From positions 310,001 to 374,000 of the forward strand of contig JAYRYZ010000001.1 of NCBI GenBank assembly GCA_041916775.1: a DNA stretch of 64,000 nt, in the 5' to 3' direction. Below the pieces are notes generated by a model. The model searched no databases and had not been told where the DNA came from. It saw only the letters and a program-made list of their open reading frames with translations. A program made the translations under genes and the position numbers. Origin of the DNA: UBA2357 sp041916775. GTDB taxonomy: Bacteria > Pseudomonadota > Gammaproteobacteria > Burkholderiales > Rhodocyclaceae. Positions 35,117-43,857 of this stretch are shown in pieces (positions within the stretch are counted from its first letter, which is position 1; every line of letters starts with the position of its first letter).

Positions 35117-36484
35117 ATGTCTGCTGCAAGCCTCGTTGCCCTCTCACCCCTAGACGGCCGTTATCACGGCAAGGTCGCGGGATTGCGTGATCACTTCTCG
35201 GAGCACGGCCTGATTCGCAACCGGGTGCGGGTCGAGGTGGAATGGCTGAAGGCGCTGGCGGCCGAGCCTGCGCTCGCGGAGATCGCGCCCTTCTCCGATG
35301 CCACGCGTGCCGAACTCGACCAGGTGGTGGCGTCGTTCTCGCCCGAGGACAGCGACGCGGTGAAGGCGATCGAGGCGACGACCAACCACGACGTCAAGGC
35401 CATGGAGTACTGGCTGAAGAACCGGTTGGCGGGCAATGCCGAGGTCACCAAGGTGTCGGAGTTCATCCACTTCGCGTGCACCTCGGAGGACATCAACAAC
35501 ACCGCCCATGCGTTGATGCTGCAGGAAGGGCGAGACGCGGTGCTGCTACCGGCCCTGGATGCGGTGATTGCGCGCTTCCGTGAGCTTGCCCATGCGCTGG
35601 CCGACCTGCCGATGCTGTCGCGCACCCACGGTCAGCCTGCGAGCCCGACCACGCTCGGTAAGGAGATGGCGAACATTGCCGCGCGCCTCATCCGTGCGCG
35701 CGCCGCGATCGCCGCGGTGACGCTGACCGCCAAGTTCAACGGCGCGGTGGGTAACTACAACGCCCACCTGTCGGCCTGGCCGGAGTTCGACTGGGAGGGT
35801 TTCAACCGCCGCTTCATCGAATCCCTGGGTGTGAGCTTCAACCCCTACACCATCCAGATCGAACCGCACGATGCGATGGCCGAGCTCTTCGACGCGACCG
35901 CCCGCGCCAACACCATCCTCATCGACGCCTGCCGCGACATCTGGATGTACATCTCGCTCGGCTACTTCAAGCAGCGCTTGAAGGAAGGCGAGGTGGGCTC
36001 ATCGACGATGCCGCACAAGGTCAACCCCATCGACTTCGAGAACGCTGAAGGCAACCTCGGCATTGCCAATGCGGTGCTGCGCCACTTTTCGGAGAAGCTG
36101 CCGGTGTCGCGCATGCAGCGCGATCTCACCGACTCCACCGTGCTGCGCAACATGGGCGTGGGCTTCGGTCACACCGTGCTCGCGCTCGATGCCGCGCTGC
36201 GCGGTCTGAACAAGCTCGAGGCGGATCCGGTGCGCCTCGCGGCCGACCTCGACGCCGCCTGGGAAGTGCTGGCCGAGCCGGTGCAGACGGTGATGCGCCG
36301 CTTCGGCATCGAGAACCCGTACGAGCAGCTCAAGGCGATGACGCGTGGCAAGGGCATCACACGCGAAGCGCTGCAGGCCTTCATCGCCACCCTGGCCATT
36401 CCCGAGTCGGAGCGCGCGCGCCTGCTCGAGATGACGCCGGCGAGCTATGTCGGCAAGGCGGCCGAACTCGCTCGTCGTATCTGA
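35117..36484 (+). CDS. purB: Adenylosuccinate lyase PurB
   Basis: PurB releases fumarate from SAICAR and from adenylosuccinate in purine synthesis. The 455-aa protein shows the N-terminal SPLDGRY, TSEDINNTAHALML, the catalytic SRTHGQPASPTT histidine region and the mobile signature loop GSSTMPHKVNPIDFEN with its serine base. ATG 35117 follows a TAAAAT at 35081-35086 that resembles a -10 element. purA is also in this window (61466), so both AMP-branch enzymes are present. Confidence 0.98.
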   Translation: MSAASLVALSPLDGRYHGKVAGLRDHFSEHGLIRNRVRVEVEWLKALAAEPALAEIAPFSDATRAELDQVVASFSPEDSDAVKAIEATTNHDVKAMEYWLKNRLAGNAEVTKVSEFIHFACTSEDINNTAHALMLQEGRDAVLLPALDAVIARFRELAHALADLPMLSRTHGQPASPTTLGKEMANIAARLIRARAAIAAVTLTAKFNGAVGNYNAHLSAWPEFDWEGFNRRFIESLGVSFNPYTIQIEPHDAMAELFDATARANTILIDACRDIWMYISLGYFKQRLKEGEVGSSTMPHKVNPIDFENAEGNLGIANAVLRHFSEKLPVSRMQRDLTDSTVLRNMGVGFGHTVLALDAALRGLNKLEADPVRLAADLDAAWEVLAEPVQTVMRRFGIENPYEQLKAMTRGKGITREALQAFIATLAIPESERARLLEMTPASYVGKAAELARRI

Positions 36485-36501
36485 GCGGGGAGGACCGGCG
36501 C

Positions 36502-36819
36502 ATGGCTTTCGCGGACAACCTCAAGCAGCTACCCAAGGTGTCGCATCTCGCGGCACTGAACCTGATCGACGACACCGATGAGGTGGTCGCGACGATAGAG
36601 AACAAGGCCGGCCAGGCCGGCTCGCTGGCGGTATACAACCATCTCGCGCAGGTTCATGGCGCGATCACGCCCGATGCGGCGAAGAAGGGGCTGGAGCTCT
36701 ACGCCGAGCACAGCGAGGATGCACGTCTCAATCCCGGCAAGCATCCCAACATCGACCGCCTGATCGGCCTCATCGAGCGCAACCAGACCCTGCGGGTGAA
36801 GCAGGTCTTCGCGGTCTGA
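36502..36819 (+). CDS. DUF2322 family protein
   Basis: The 105-aa product (MAFADNLKQLPKVSHLAALNLID start) matches the DUF2322 family as I recall it: a short soluble alpha-beta protein with a conserved GLELYAEHSEDARLNPGKHPNID segment (about residues 62-84). It starts 17 bases after the purB stop with GGGGAGG upstream, so it is probably cotranscribed with purB. No signal peptide, membrane segment or known active site is seen. Function unknown. Confidence 0.8.
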   Translation: MAFADNLKQLPKVSHLAALNLIDDTDEVVATIENKAGQAGSLAVYNHLAQVHGAITPDAAKKGLELYAEHSEDARLNPGKHPNIDRLIGLIERNQTLRVKQVFAV

Positions 36820-36863
36820 CCCGCTAGCGCAGCCTCGGGAGCCCTGACGACAATCCGGGCCAC

Positions 36864-36908
36864 AATGCAATCGGGCGCCCCTGGTGAAAGTGGGCGCCCG
36901 ATTGCATT
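36864..36908. terminator. 17-bp bidirectional hairpin between DUF2322 and secF
   Basis: AATGCAATCGGGCGCCC at 36864-36880 is perfectly complementary to 36892-36908, with an 11-base loop. It lies between two convergent genes, 45 bases after the DUF2322 stop and 26 bases after the secF stop on the other strand. Neither side has a proper T-run beyond the ATT at the stem base. It is well placed to end transcription from both directions. Confidence 0.7.
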
Positions 36909-36933
36909 CGTGAATCCCGAGGCATGCTGTGGC

Positions 36934-37866
36934 TTACACCACTGCTTCTTCCTTTTCCTTCTTGGGCTTCACGAACTGCTCGCGCGACACGCCCAGCCAC
37001 ATCACCAGCGGTGCGGCGACCAGCACCGACGAGTAGATGCCGAAGACGATGCCGATCACGAGCGCGAGCGCAAAGTAATACAGCGTCTCACCGCCGAAGA
37101 TCAGCATCGCCAGCACCATCGCCAGCGTGCTGCCATGGGTGATCATGGTGCGCGAAATCGTGGCGGTGATCGCATGGTCGAGCACCTGCGGGGTGGTCAT
37201 GCCGCGCTTTTTCTTGAAGGTCTCGCGCACGCGGTCGAACACCACAACCGACTCGTTCACCGAGTAGCCCAGCACCGCGAGCACGGCAGCGAGCACCGCA
37301 AGCGAGAACTCCCACTGGAAGAACGCGAAGAAGCCGACGATGATGATCACGTCGTGCATGTTGGCGATGATCGCCGAGACCGAGAAACGCCACTCGAAGC
37401 GCATCGCGAGGTAGATCATGATGCCGGCGAGCACCATCAGCAACGCCATTGCGCCGTTCTCGGCGAGCTCCTTGCCGACCTGCGGCCCGACGAACTCCAC
37501 CCGCCGCAGTTCGGGCTTGGGGCCGGCCACGCTGTTGAGCGTGGCCATCACACGGTCGGCGACGTCCTTGGATTCGAGACCGTCACGGTTGGGCAGGCGC
37601 ACCAGGATGTCGCGCGAGCTGCCGAAGTTCTGCACCTGTGCGTCGGCGTAGCCATCGCGCGCGAGCGCCGTACGGATCGGTTCGAGCTGAGGGGCCTCGG
37701 CATAGGTCACCTCGACCAGTGTGCCGCCGGTGAACTCCACCGACAGGTGCAGGCCCTTGAATACGATGAAGAACACCGCCAATACGAAGGTCACCATCGA
37801 GATGATGTTGAACTTCAGCGCATGGCGCATGAAGGGGATGTCTTTCTTGATGCGGAAGAATTCCAT
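36934..37866 (-). CDS. secF: Protein translocase subunit SecF
   Basis: SecF works with SecD to use the proton-motive force late in Sec-dependent export. The 310-aa protein has one N-terminal membrane helix (about 17-37), a periplasmic domain with VEFTGGTLVEV and five C-terminal helices with the family segment SVNESVVVFDRVRE. ATG 37866 is standard. The gene lies 21 bases after secD and ends in a Lys/Glu-rich tail. It is the last gene of the queA-tgt-yajC-secDF run. Confidence 0.98.
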   Translation of the reverse strand: MEFFRIKKDIPFMRHALKFNIISMVTFVLAVFFIVFKGLHLSVEFTGGTLVEVTYAEAPQLEPIRTALARDGYADAQVQNFGSSRDILVRLPNRDGLESKDVADRVMATLNSVAGPKPELRRVEFVGPQVGKELAENGAMALLMVLAGIMIYLAMRFEWRFSVSAIIANMHDVIIIVGFFAFFQWEFSLAVLAAVLAVLGYSVNESVVVFDRVRETFKKKRGMTTPQVLDHAITATISRTMITHGSTLAMVLAMLIFGGETLYYFALALVIGIVFGIYSSVLVAAPLVMWLGVSREQFVKPKKEKEEAVV

Positions 37867-37887
37867 GATCTGCTCCTTGCCCGGCGC

Positions 37888-39747
37888 TCAGTTGCCCGGT
37901 TTCCAGACCTGCCCGATCGATACCGAATCGATCTTGCGGCGACGTCCGTAGATGAAGTTCACCAGCATCCGCGATACCAGCACCGCGCTGAACATCGAGG
38001 TGAGGATGCCGAGGCAGTGCACCACCGCGAAGCCACGCACCGGCCCGGAGCCGAACACCAGCAGCGCGACACCGGCGATGAGGGTGGTGATGTTGGAGTC
38101 GAGGATGGTGTCGAAGGCGCGGTCGTAGCCTGCTGCGATCGCAGCCTGCGGCGGAACGCCGTTGCGCAGTTCCTCGCGGATGCGTTCGTTGATCAGCACG
38201 TTGGCGTCGATCGCCATGCCGAGCGTGAGCGCCATCGCAGCGATGCCGGGCAGCGTCAGCGTGGCCTGCAGGAGCGACAGCAGCGCGACCAGCAACATCA
38301 GGTTGGCCGCGAGCGCGATCACCGACACGGTGCCGAACAGTGCGTAGTAGACGATCATGAACACCGCAATCACGACGAAGCCCCACAGCGTGGAGTTGAA
38401 GCCCTTGGCGATGTTCTCCGCGCCGAGGCTGGGGCCGACGGTGCGCTCCTCGATGATCTCCATCGGGGCGGCAAGGCTGCCGGCGCGCAGCAGCAGCGCG
38501 ACGTCGGTGGCCTCGGTGGTGGTCATGCGGCCGGAGATCTGCACGCGGCCGCCGCCGATCTCGGTACGGATCACCGGCGCGGTGACGACCTCGCCCTTGC
38601 CCTTTTCGATCAGCAGGATCGCCATGCGCTTGCCGACGTTCTCGCGCGTGACGTCGCGGAAGATGCGCGCACCGGCAGCATCAAGCGTGAGGTGCACCGC
38701 GGGTTCGTTGGTCTGGCCATCGAAGCCGGGCTGGGCGTCGGTGAGGCGGTCTCCGGTGAGCACAACCTGGTTGCGAACCAGCAGCTGGCTGCCGCCGCGC
38801 TCGGTGTAGATCTCGGTACCGAGCGGCACCTGGCCGGCCAGCGCGGATTCGAGTGCGCCCGGGGTGTCGTCGACCATGCGTACCTCCAGCGTCGCCGTGC
38901 GGCCGAGGATGTCCTTGGCCTTGGCCACGTCCTGCACGCCCGGCAACTGCACGACGATGCGTTCCGCGCCCTGCTGCTGGATGACTGGCTCGGCGACGCC
39001 GAGTTCGTTGATGCGGTTGTGCAGGGTGGTGATGTTCTGCTTGAGCGCGAAGTCACGCATCGTCTGCTGGGCCTGCGGCGTGAGCGTTGCGATCAGCCGC
39101 AGCTCGCCCGGGCCGTCGTCGCGGTCGGTGAGCTGCAGGTCATTGGTGCTGTCGCTGATGGCCTTGCGCGCCGCCTCGCGCTGCGCAGCATCGCGAAAGC
39201 GCACATGCACCGTGTTGCCTTCACGGCTGATGCCGGCGTGGCGCACGCTCTTGTCGCGCATCAGGGTGCGCAGGTCGCCGGCGGTGGCGTCCATGCGCTT
39301 CACCAGTGCGCCCGGCATGTCCACCTCGAGCAGGAAATGCACGCCGCCGCGCAGATCCAGCCCCAGGTACATCGGCAGCGCGCCGATCGAGGTGAGCCAG
39401 TTGGGCGAGGCCGAAAGCAGGTTGAGCGCGACGACGTAGGTGGGGTCCTTCGGGTCGGGGTTCAGCCGGCTCTCGATCAGGTCCTTCGCGCGCAGTTGGT
39501 TGTCGGTGCTGTCGAAACGGAAGCGGATGCTTGTGGCGTCAATGAACATGCCCTGGTGGGCAATGCCCGCAGCTGCGAGGGTGTCCTCGATCGGCTTGGC
39601 GAGTGCGGCATCGACCTTCACGGTGGCCTTGGCGCTGGATACCTGGACTGCGGGTACTTCGCCGTAGAAGTTCGGCAGCGTGTAGATCAGACCGAAGAAC
39701 AGGACCACGCAGATCAGGATGTTCTTCCACAGCGGATATCGGTTCAT
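37888..39747 (-). CDS. secD: Protein translocase subunit SecD
   Basis: SecD is the larger partner of SecF in the holotranslocon. The 619-aa protein has an N-terminal helix (about 9-27), a large periplasmic region starting with the LGLDLRGGVHFLLEVD motif (about residue 128), the P1 and base domains, and five membrane helices in the C-terminal third, including the MAIDANVLINERIREEL segment. Length is normal. A 199-base gap separates it from yajC, longer than usual, and holds a 7-bp hairpin (39776-39793) but no recognised gene. Confidence 0.98.
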   Translation of the reverse strand: MNRYPLWKNILICVVLFFGLIYTLPNFYGEVPAVQVSSAKATVKVDAALAKPIEDTLAAAGIAHQGMFIDATSIRFRFDSTDNQLRAKDLIESRLNPDPKDPTYVVALNLLSASPNWLTSIGALPMYLGLDLRGGVHFLLEVDMPGALVKRMDATAGDLRTLMRDKSVRHAGISREGNTVHVRFRDAAQREAARKAISDSTNDLQLTDRDDGPGELRLIATLTPQAQQTMRDFALKQNITTLHNRINELGVAEPVIQQQGAERIVVQLPGVQDVAKAKDILGRTATLEVRMVDDTPGALESALAGQVPLGTEIYTERGGSQLLVRNQVVLTGDRLTDAQPGFDGQTNEPAVHLTLDAAGARIFRDVTRENVGKRMAILLIEKGKGEVVTAPVIRTEIGGGRVQISGRMTTTEATDVALLLRAGSLAAPMEIIEERTVGPSLGAENIAKGFNSTLWGFVVIAVFMIVYYALFGTVSVIALAANLMLLVALLSLLQATLTLPGIAAMALTLGMAIDANVLINERIREELRNGVPPQAAIAAGYDRAFDTILDSNITTLIAGVALLVFGSGPVRGFAVVHCLGILTSMFSAVLVSRMLVNFIYGRRRKIDSVSIGQVWKPGN

Positions 39748-39946
39748 GACTTTAGCAGTGGGTGGTTGTGACGAGGTGCGGGGCGTCCCGCACGGGGGTG
39801 GGGCGTGCGCGACGCGGCGGCGGCTGGGCGCTGCGCGTGTGGCGCACTGGCATGTCTTCGCGGTGGATGTGGTGCAGGGCTGGCACTCTGCAGCAGGCCG
39901 GCGTCCGGCGAGCCTGAAGTGGATCCGGGCTCGCCATGATGCCGGG

Positions 39947-40270
39947 TCAGAGACCCTTCAGCGTGCCCTTGGGCAGGACGGTGGCAACTGCCTGGCGCTG
40001 GACCAGGATGTTCACCTTGTCGGCAACCTCGATGTGCAGGAAGCTGTCCCCGAGTTCGACGACGCGACCCGCCATGCCGCCCTGCGTGACCACTTCGTCG
40101 CCCTTTGCGAGCGCTTCGACCATGGCCTTGTGCTCCTTGGCGCGTTTCATCTGCGGCCGGATCATCAGGAACCACAGCACGATGAACATCAGGACCAGCG
40201 GCAGCAGCCCCATCAGGCCACCGGTCGGATCCCCACCAGCGGCTTGCGCATAAGCGTTGGAAATGAACAC
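39947..40270 (-). CDS. yajC: Preprotein translocase subunit YajC
   Basis: YajC is a small single-pass inner-membrane protein that copurifies with SecDF. The 107-aa product has a short N-terminal region, one helix (about 20-38, GLLPLVLMFIVLWFLMI) followed by the typical RPQMKRAKEHKAMVEALAKGDEV, and a small beta-rich cytoplasmic domain. It precedes secD as in most proteobacteria and lies 80 bases after tgt. Confidence 0.97.
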   Translation of the reverse strand: MFISNAYAQAAGGDPTGGLMGLLPLVLMFIVLWFLMIRPQMKRAKEHKAMVEALAKGDEVVTQGGMAGRVVELGDSFLHIEVADKVNILVQRQAVATVLPKGTLKGL

Positions 40271-40350
40271 TCTGAACTCCAGTTGAATTTACAGAACAGC
40301 GGATTATAGCAGCTCAATGTTGCGAACCTCGCGTGCGACCCGAGCGCTCA

Positions 40351-41463
40351 TCACTGGGTTCCCCGTGCCCGCTCGGCGGCGAAGTCTTGCCGAAAGGTGT
40401 CGAACGCGTCAGCGGCGATCGCCTCGCGCAGCGCTTGCGTGAGGGTCTGGTAGTAGCGCAGATTGTGGATGGTGTTGAGCATGCTGCCGAGGATCTCGTC
40501 GGTGCGGTGCAGGTGGTGCAGGTAGGCGCGACTGAAGTTGCGGCAGGTATAACAGTCGCAGCTCGGGTCAAGCGGGCGGGTGTCGGTCTTGTGAACGGCG
40601 TTCTTGATCTTGAGGTCGCCGTAGCGGGTAAACAACCAGCCGTTGCGTGCGTTACGGGTGGGCATCACGCAGTCGAACATGTCGATGCCCTCGGCCACGC
40701 CCGCGACGATGTCCTCCGGTGTGCCCACGCCCATCAGGTAGCGCGGCTTGTCGGCGGGCAGGCGCGGCGTGGTGTGGGCGAGGATGCGCGCCATGTCTTC
40801 CTTGGGTTCACCCACCGAGAGGCCGCCGATCGCGAAGCCGTCGAAGCCGATCTCGCTCAGGCCAGCGAGCGACTCGTCGCGCAGGTCCTCGAACATGCCA
40901 CCCTGCACGATGCCGAACAGGGCGTTCGGATTCTGCAGGCCATTGAAGGCGTCGCGCGAACGGCGCGCCCAGCGCAACGACAGACGCATCGACTTCGCCG
41001 CCTCGTCGTGGGTTGCAGGGTGGGGCGTGCACTCGTCGAAGATCATCACGATGTCGGAGTTCAGCACCGACTGGATCTCCATCGAGATCTCGGGTGTGAG
41101 AAACAGCTTGGCGCCGTCGATCGGCGACGAGAACTTCACGCCTTCCTCGCTGATCTTGCGCAAGGCGCCCAGGCTGAAGACCTGGAAGCCGCCCGAGTCG
41201 GTGAGGATGGGCTTGTGCCAGTTCATGAAGCGGTGCAGGCCGCCATGTTTGCCGATCACCTCCAGCCCGGGACGCAGCCACAGGTGGAAGGTGTTGCCGA
41301 GGCAGATGCTGGCGCCGATCTCGTCGAGTGCTGCAGGCGTCATCGCCTTGACCGTGCCGTAGGTGCCAACCGGCATGAAGACCGGTGTTTCGACCACGCC
41401 GTGGTTCAGCCGCAGGCGCCCACGGCGCGCATTGCCGCTGGTGGCTAGGAGCTCAAAGTGCAT
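40351..41463 (-). CDS. tgt: Queuine tRNA-ribosyltransferase Tgt
   Basis: Tgt exchanges guanine 34 for preQ1 in tRNAs with GUN anticodons. The 370-aa protein shows the acid/base aspartate region DSGGFQVFSL, the substrate loop GIVQGG and AIGGLSVGE, the nucleophilic aspartate in MFDCVMPTRNARNG, and the zinc site CDCYTC with its downstream His. ATG 41463 (MHFELLATSG) is preferred over upstream in-frame codons because it begins the conserved part. It overlaps the end of queA by 11 bases, so the two queuosine genes are coupled. Confidence 0.98.
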   Translation of the reverse strand: MHFELLATSGNARRGRLRLNHGVVETPVFMPVGTYGTVKAMTPAALDEIGASICLGNTFHLWLRPGLEVIGKHGGLHRFMNWHKPILTDSGGFQVFSLGALRKISEEGVKFSSPIDGAKLFLTPEISMEIQSVLNSDIVMIFDECTPHPATHDEAAKSMRLSLRWARRSRDAFNGLQNPNALFGIVQGGMFEDLRDESLAGLSEIGFDGFAIGGLSVGEPKEDMARILAHTTPRLPADKPRYLMGVGTPEDIVAGVAEGIDMFDCVMPTRNARNGWLFTRYGDLKIKNAVHKTDTRPLDPSCDCYTCRNFSRAYLHHLHRTDEILGSMLNTIHNLRYYQTLTQALREAIAADAFDTFRQDFAAERARGTQ

Positions 41464-42496
41464 GGGTGTCGTTCCGTCGGGTGATGAACATGGCATCGCC
41501 ATAGCTGAAGAAGCGGTAGCGTGCCGCGACCGCGTGGGCATAGGCATGCATCATCTCGTCGTAACCCGCGAACGCCGACACCAGCATCAGCAGGGTCGAG
41601 CGCGGCAGGTGGAAGTTGGTGATCAGCGCGTCGGCGACCTGAAAGCGGAAGCCCGGCAGGATGAAGATCTCGGTTTCGCCGCTTCCCGCAACGAGCGGGC
41701 CTTCCTGCGCCGCGCCTTCGAGTGCGCGCAGGCTGGTGGTGCCGACCGCGATGACGCGTCCACCGCGGGCGCGGGTCGCGGCAATCGCGGCCACGGTTTC
41801 CTCGGGGATCACATAGCGCTCCCGATGCATGCGGTGTTCGCCAAGATCGTTCACACGAACCGGCTGGAAGGTACCCGCGCCCACGTGCAGCGTCAGCCAA
41901 GCAAGCCCGATGCCGCGCGCGGCCAGGGTGTCGAGCAGGACCTGGTCGAAGTGCAGCCCAGCAGTGGGGGCGGCAACCGAGCCGGGGTTGCGGCCATAGA
42001 CCGTCTGGTAACGGCTGTCGTCGGCGTCGTCGGCGGCCCGCTCGATGTACGGCGGCAGAGGCAGCTTGCCGTGACGCTCGAGCAATACATCGAGGTCCTC
42101 ATCCGTGGGAAAACGCAGGTGATAGAACTCGCCGACGCGACCGAGTACGGTTACGTCGAAGGCGTCCGCAAGGCGAAGCTGCATACCGGTCTTGGGCGAT
42201 TTGCTCGCGCGCACTTGGGCCAGCGCTTCATGCGGGCCGATCTGGCGCTCCACCAGCACCTCGATTTGCCCGCCGCTGGCCTTCACGCCATGCAGGCGTG
42301 CGTTGATCACGCGCGTGTCGTTGAAGACGAGCAGGTCGCCAGGGCGCAGCATGTCGGGAAGGTCGGCAAAGCGGCGGTCGTCCAGTCGTTCGCCATCCAC
42401 GACCAGGAGCCGGCTGTCGCAGCGTTGCGGAAGCGGTTGCTGCGCGATGAGCGCGGGTGGGAGTTCGTAGTCGAAGGAATCCAGGGTCAGTTTCAT
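41453..42496 (-). CDS. queA: tRNA preQ1(34) S-adenosylmethionine ribosyltransferase-isomerase QueA
   Basis: QueA builds epoxyqueuosine on tRNA from preQ1 using the ribosyl part of S-adenosylmethionine. The 347-aa protein begins MKLTLDSFDYELPPALIAQ and contains the family segments LLVFNDTRVINARL, SVAAPTAGLHF, LHVGAGTFQPVR and LITNFHLPRSTLLMLVSAFAG. ATG 42496 is the normal start. It is first in the queA-tgt-yajC-secDF run and is divergent from a tRNA-Leu gene only 46 bases away, so its promoter must overlap that of the tRNA. Confidence 0.98.
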   Translation of the reverse strand: MKLTLDSFDYELPPALIAQQPLPQRCDSRLLVVDGERLDDRRFADLPDMLRPGDLLVFNDTRVINARLHGVKASGGQIEVLVERQIGPHEALAQVRASKSPKTGMQLRLADAFDVTVLGRVGEFYHLRFPTDEDLDVLLERHGKLPLPPYIERAADDADDSRYQTVYGRNPGSVAAPTAGLHFDQVLLDTLAARGIGLAWLTLHVGAGTFQPVRVNDLGEHRMHRERYVIPEETVAAIAATRARGGRVIAVGTTSLRALEGAAQEGPLVAGSGETEIFILPGFRFQVADALITNFHLPRSTLLMLVSAFAGYDEMMHAYAHAVAARYRFFSYGDAMFITRRNDTHAL

Positions 42497-42500
42497 GCGC

Positions 42501-42529
42501 TTGATGCGTTCGGGGTTCTTGTGGATAAT
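42501..42529 (+). promoter_or_regulatory. Sigma-70 promoter of tRNA-Leu(CAA)
   Basis: TTGATG (42501-42506) and GATAAT (42524-42529) are spaced by exactly 17 bases, with the tRNA beginning 13 bases later. Both hexamers match the consensus at four or five positions. It lies within the 46-base gap to the divergent queA start. Confidence 0.7.
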
Positions 42530-42542
42530 GATGGGCTTCCCA

Positions 42543-42627
42543 GCCGGGATGGCGGAATCGGTAGACGCAGCGGATTCAAAATCCGCCGCCGCAAGGTGTG
42601 GGGGTTCGAGTCCCCCTCCCGGCACCA
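42543..42627 (+). tRNA. tRNA-Leu (anticodon CAA)
   Basis: The 85-base gene folds as a leucine tRNA. The acceptor stem GCCGGGA (42543-42549) pairs with TCCCGGC (42617-42623). The anticodon stem GCGGA/TCCGC holds the loop TTCAAAA with anticodon CAA, which reads UUG. A type II long variable arm is present, and the T arm contains GGTTCGAGTCC. The CCA end is encoded (42625-42627). Confidence 0.97.
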
Positions 42628-42772
42628 CAGCCTCGGGTCGCAAGCAGACCGCGGTTTCGCTCTGGCGTTCCAGCCGTGATTGAGCGTCCCTTCCGCGTCA
42701 GCGCTGCGAGGGGCGCGATTATAGGCTGAAGCAGCGACACTTGGCGTGCCCGGCTTCAGCCTTGCCTCTGGA

Positions 42773-43669
42773 TCAAGTCCTCGCATCGGTGATGTCGGTC
42801 AGCCCGCTGATCGCCTGTACCGCCGGATGCGCGAGACGTCGTTCCACCGAGATCGCATAGACCGACTCATGCACCCCCGGTGCCTGGCCGAACGCTCGCA
42901 CGTGGTATTGCGCTTCGACCTGGGCGGCGATGTGGCTGGGTGCGGGGAACACGCCCACACCGCTCTCACCGAAGGCCTTCATCAAGGCGCTGTCGTCGAA
43001 CTCGCCGACGATTCGCGGCGACAGCTTCTCCTGCTTCAGCCAGTGCAGCAAGGGTCGGCGCAATGCCGCGTCGGCGCCGGGCAGTAGCATGGGCAGGTGG
43101 TTCAGGCATTCGGGAAACGTCTCGTCGAGCTTCTCGCCGAGCGCTGGCGACGCAAAGAAGCTGACCGAAGATTCGAACACCTTGTGGCTGAAGCCGCGCA
43201 CGTCCATGTCCGCGGGCAGCGGCCGATCGGCGAGCACGACGTCGAGCTTGTGGATCGCCAGTTCGCCGAGCAGGCGCTCCAGTTTGTCCTCGCGGCACAT
43301 GATCCGCACCGGCTCGCTGAGCTGCATCGCAGGGCTCAACACCAGCGCGGCGATCGCCTTGGGTACGACGTCCGCGACGCCGACGCGGAACGGGATCGCA
43401 CGCCCGCTGGCGCGATTCTTCAGCGCCGCCTCGAGCTCGGCGCCGATGCTGAAGATCTCCTCGGCATAGGCCTGCACCATCTGCCCGGTCTCGGTCAGCG
43501 CCAGTCTGCGCCCCTGGCGGCGGAACAGGGTGACGCCGAGGTCGGCCTCCAGCGTGGCGATCTGGCCGGAGAGGGTCTGGGGCGCCAGGCCCGAGCGCTC
43601 GCTCGCCCGGGTGATGCCGCCGGCGCGCGCGACGCTCCAGAAGTGGTGTAGCTGCTTGTAGTTGATCAT
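42773..43669 (-). CDS. LysR-family regulator, NhaR-like
   Basis: The 298-aa protein has a LysR helix-turn-helix (residues 4-62, GLAPQTLSGQIATLEADLG) that closely follows the NhaR style (MINYKQLHHFWSVARAGG and FRRQGRRLALTETG) and a substrate-binding domain with VGVADVVPKAIAALVL and HKLDVVLADRPLP, also NhaR-like. NhaR in E. coli activates sodium/proton antiport and pga genes in response to sodium. No nhaA is nearby, so the target here is unknown. It is divergent from the Bax-inhibitor-like gene across 188 bases; an AT-rich patch near 43709-43735 may hold its promoter. Confidence 0.85.
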   Translation of the reverse strand: MINYKQLHHFWSVARAGGITRASERSGLAPQTLSGQIATLEADLGVTLFRRQGRRLALTETGQMVQAYAEEIFSIGAELEAALKNRASGRAIPFRVGVADVVPKAIAALVLSPAMQLSEPVRIMCREDKLERLLGELAIHKLDVVLADRPLPADMDVRGFSHKVFESSVSFFASPALGEKLDETFPECLNHLPMLLPGADAALRRPLLHWLKQEKLSPRIVGEFDDSALMKAFGESGVGVFPAPSHIAAQVEAQYHVRAFGQAPGVHESVYAISVERRLAHPAVQAISGLTDITDART

Positions 43670-43857
43670 GATGACTCTTCGGATAAACCGGAGAAAGATT
43701 CTGATGAACTCGTATTTTATCGGATAGTCTTAGCGTACGATTCGCCAGCATCGACGTCGCCGTCATCCCGTGCGCAGTTCGCGCTGCAACGTCCGATCGA
43801 GTTGGTGAGGTTGGATTCGCCCGGACAGGGCCTTGAACCCAGACTAGGAGAACTACC

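Noticed and set aside
36865..39771. Long plus-strand open frame opposite secF and secD
   Set aside because: Its product is His/Arg/Asp-rich low-complexity sequence of the kind produced opposite GC-rich genes; secD and secF on the other strand are certain.
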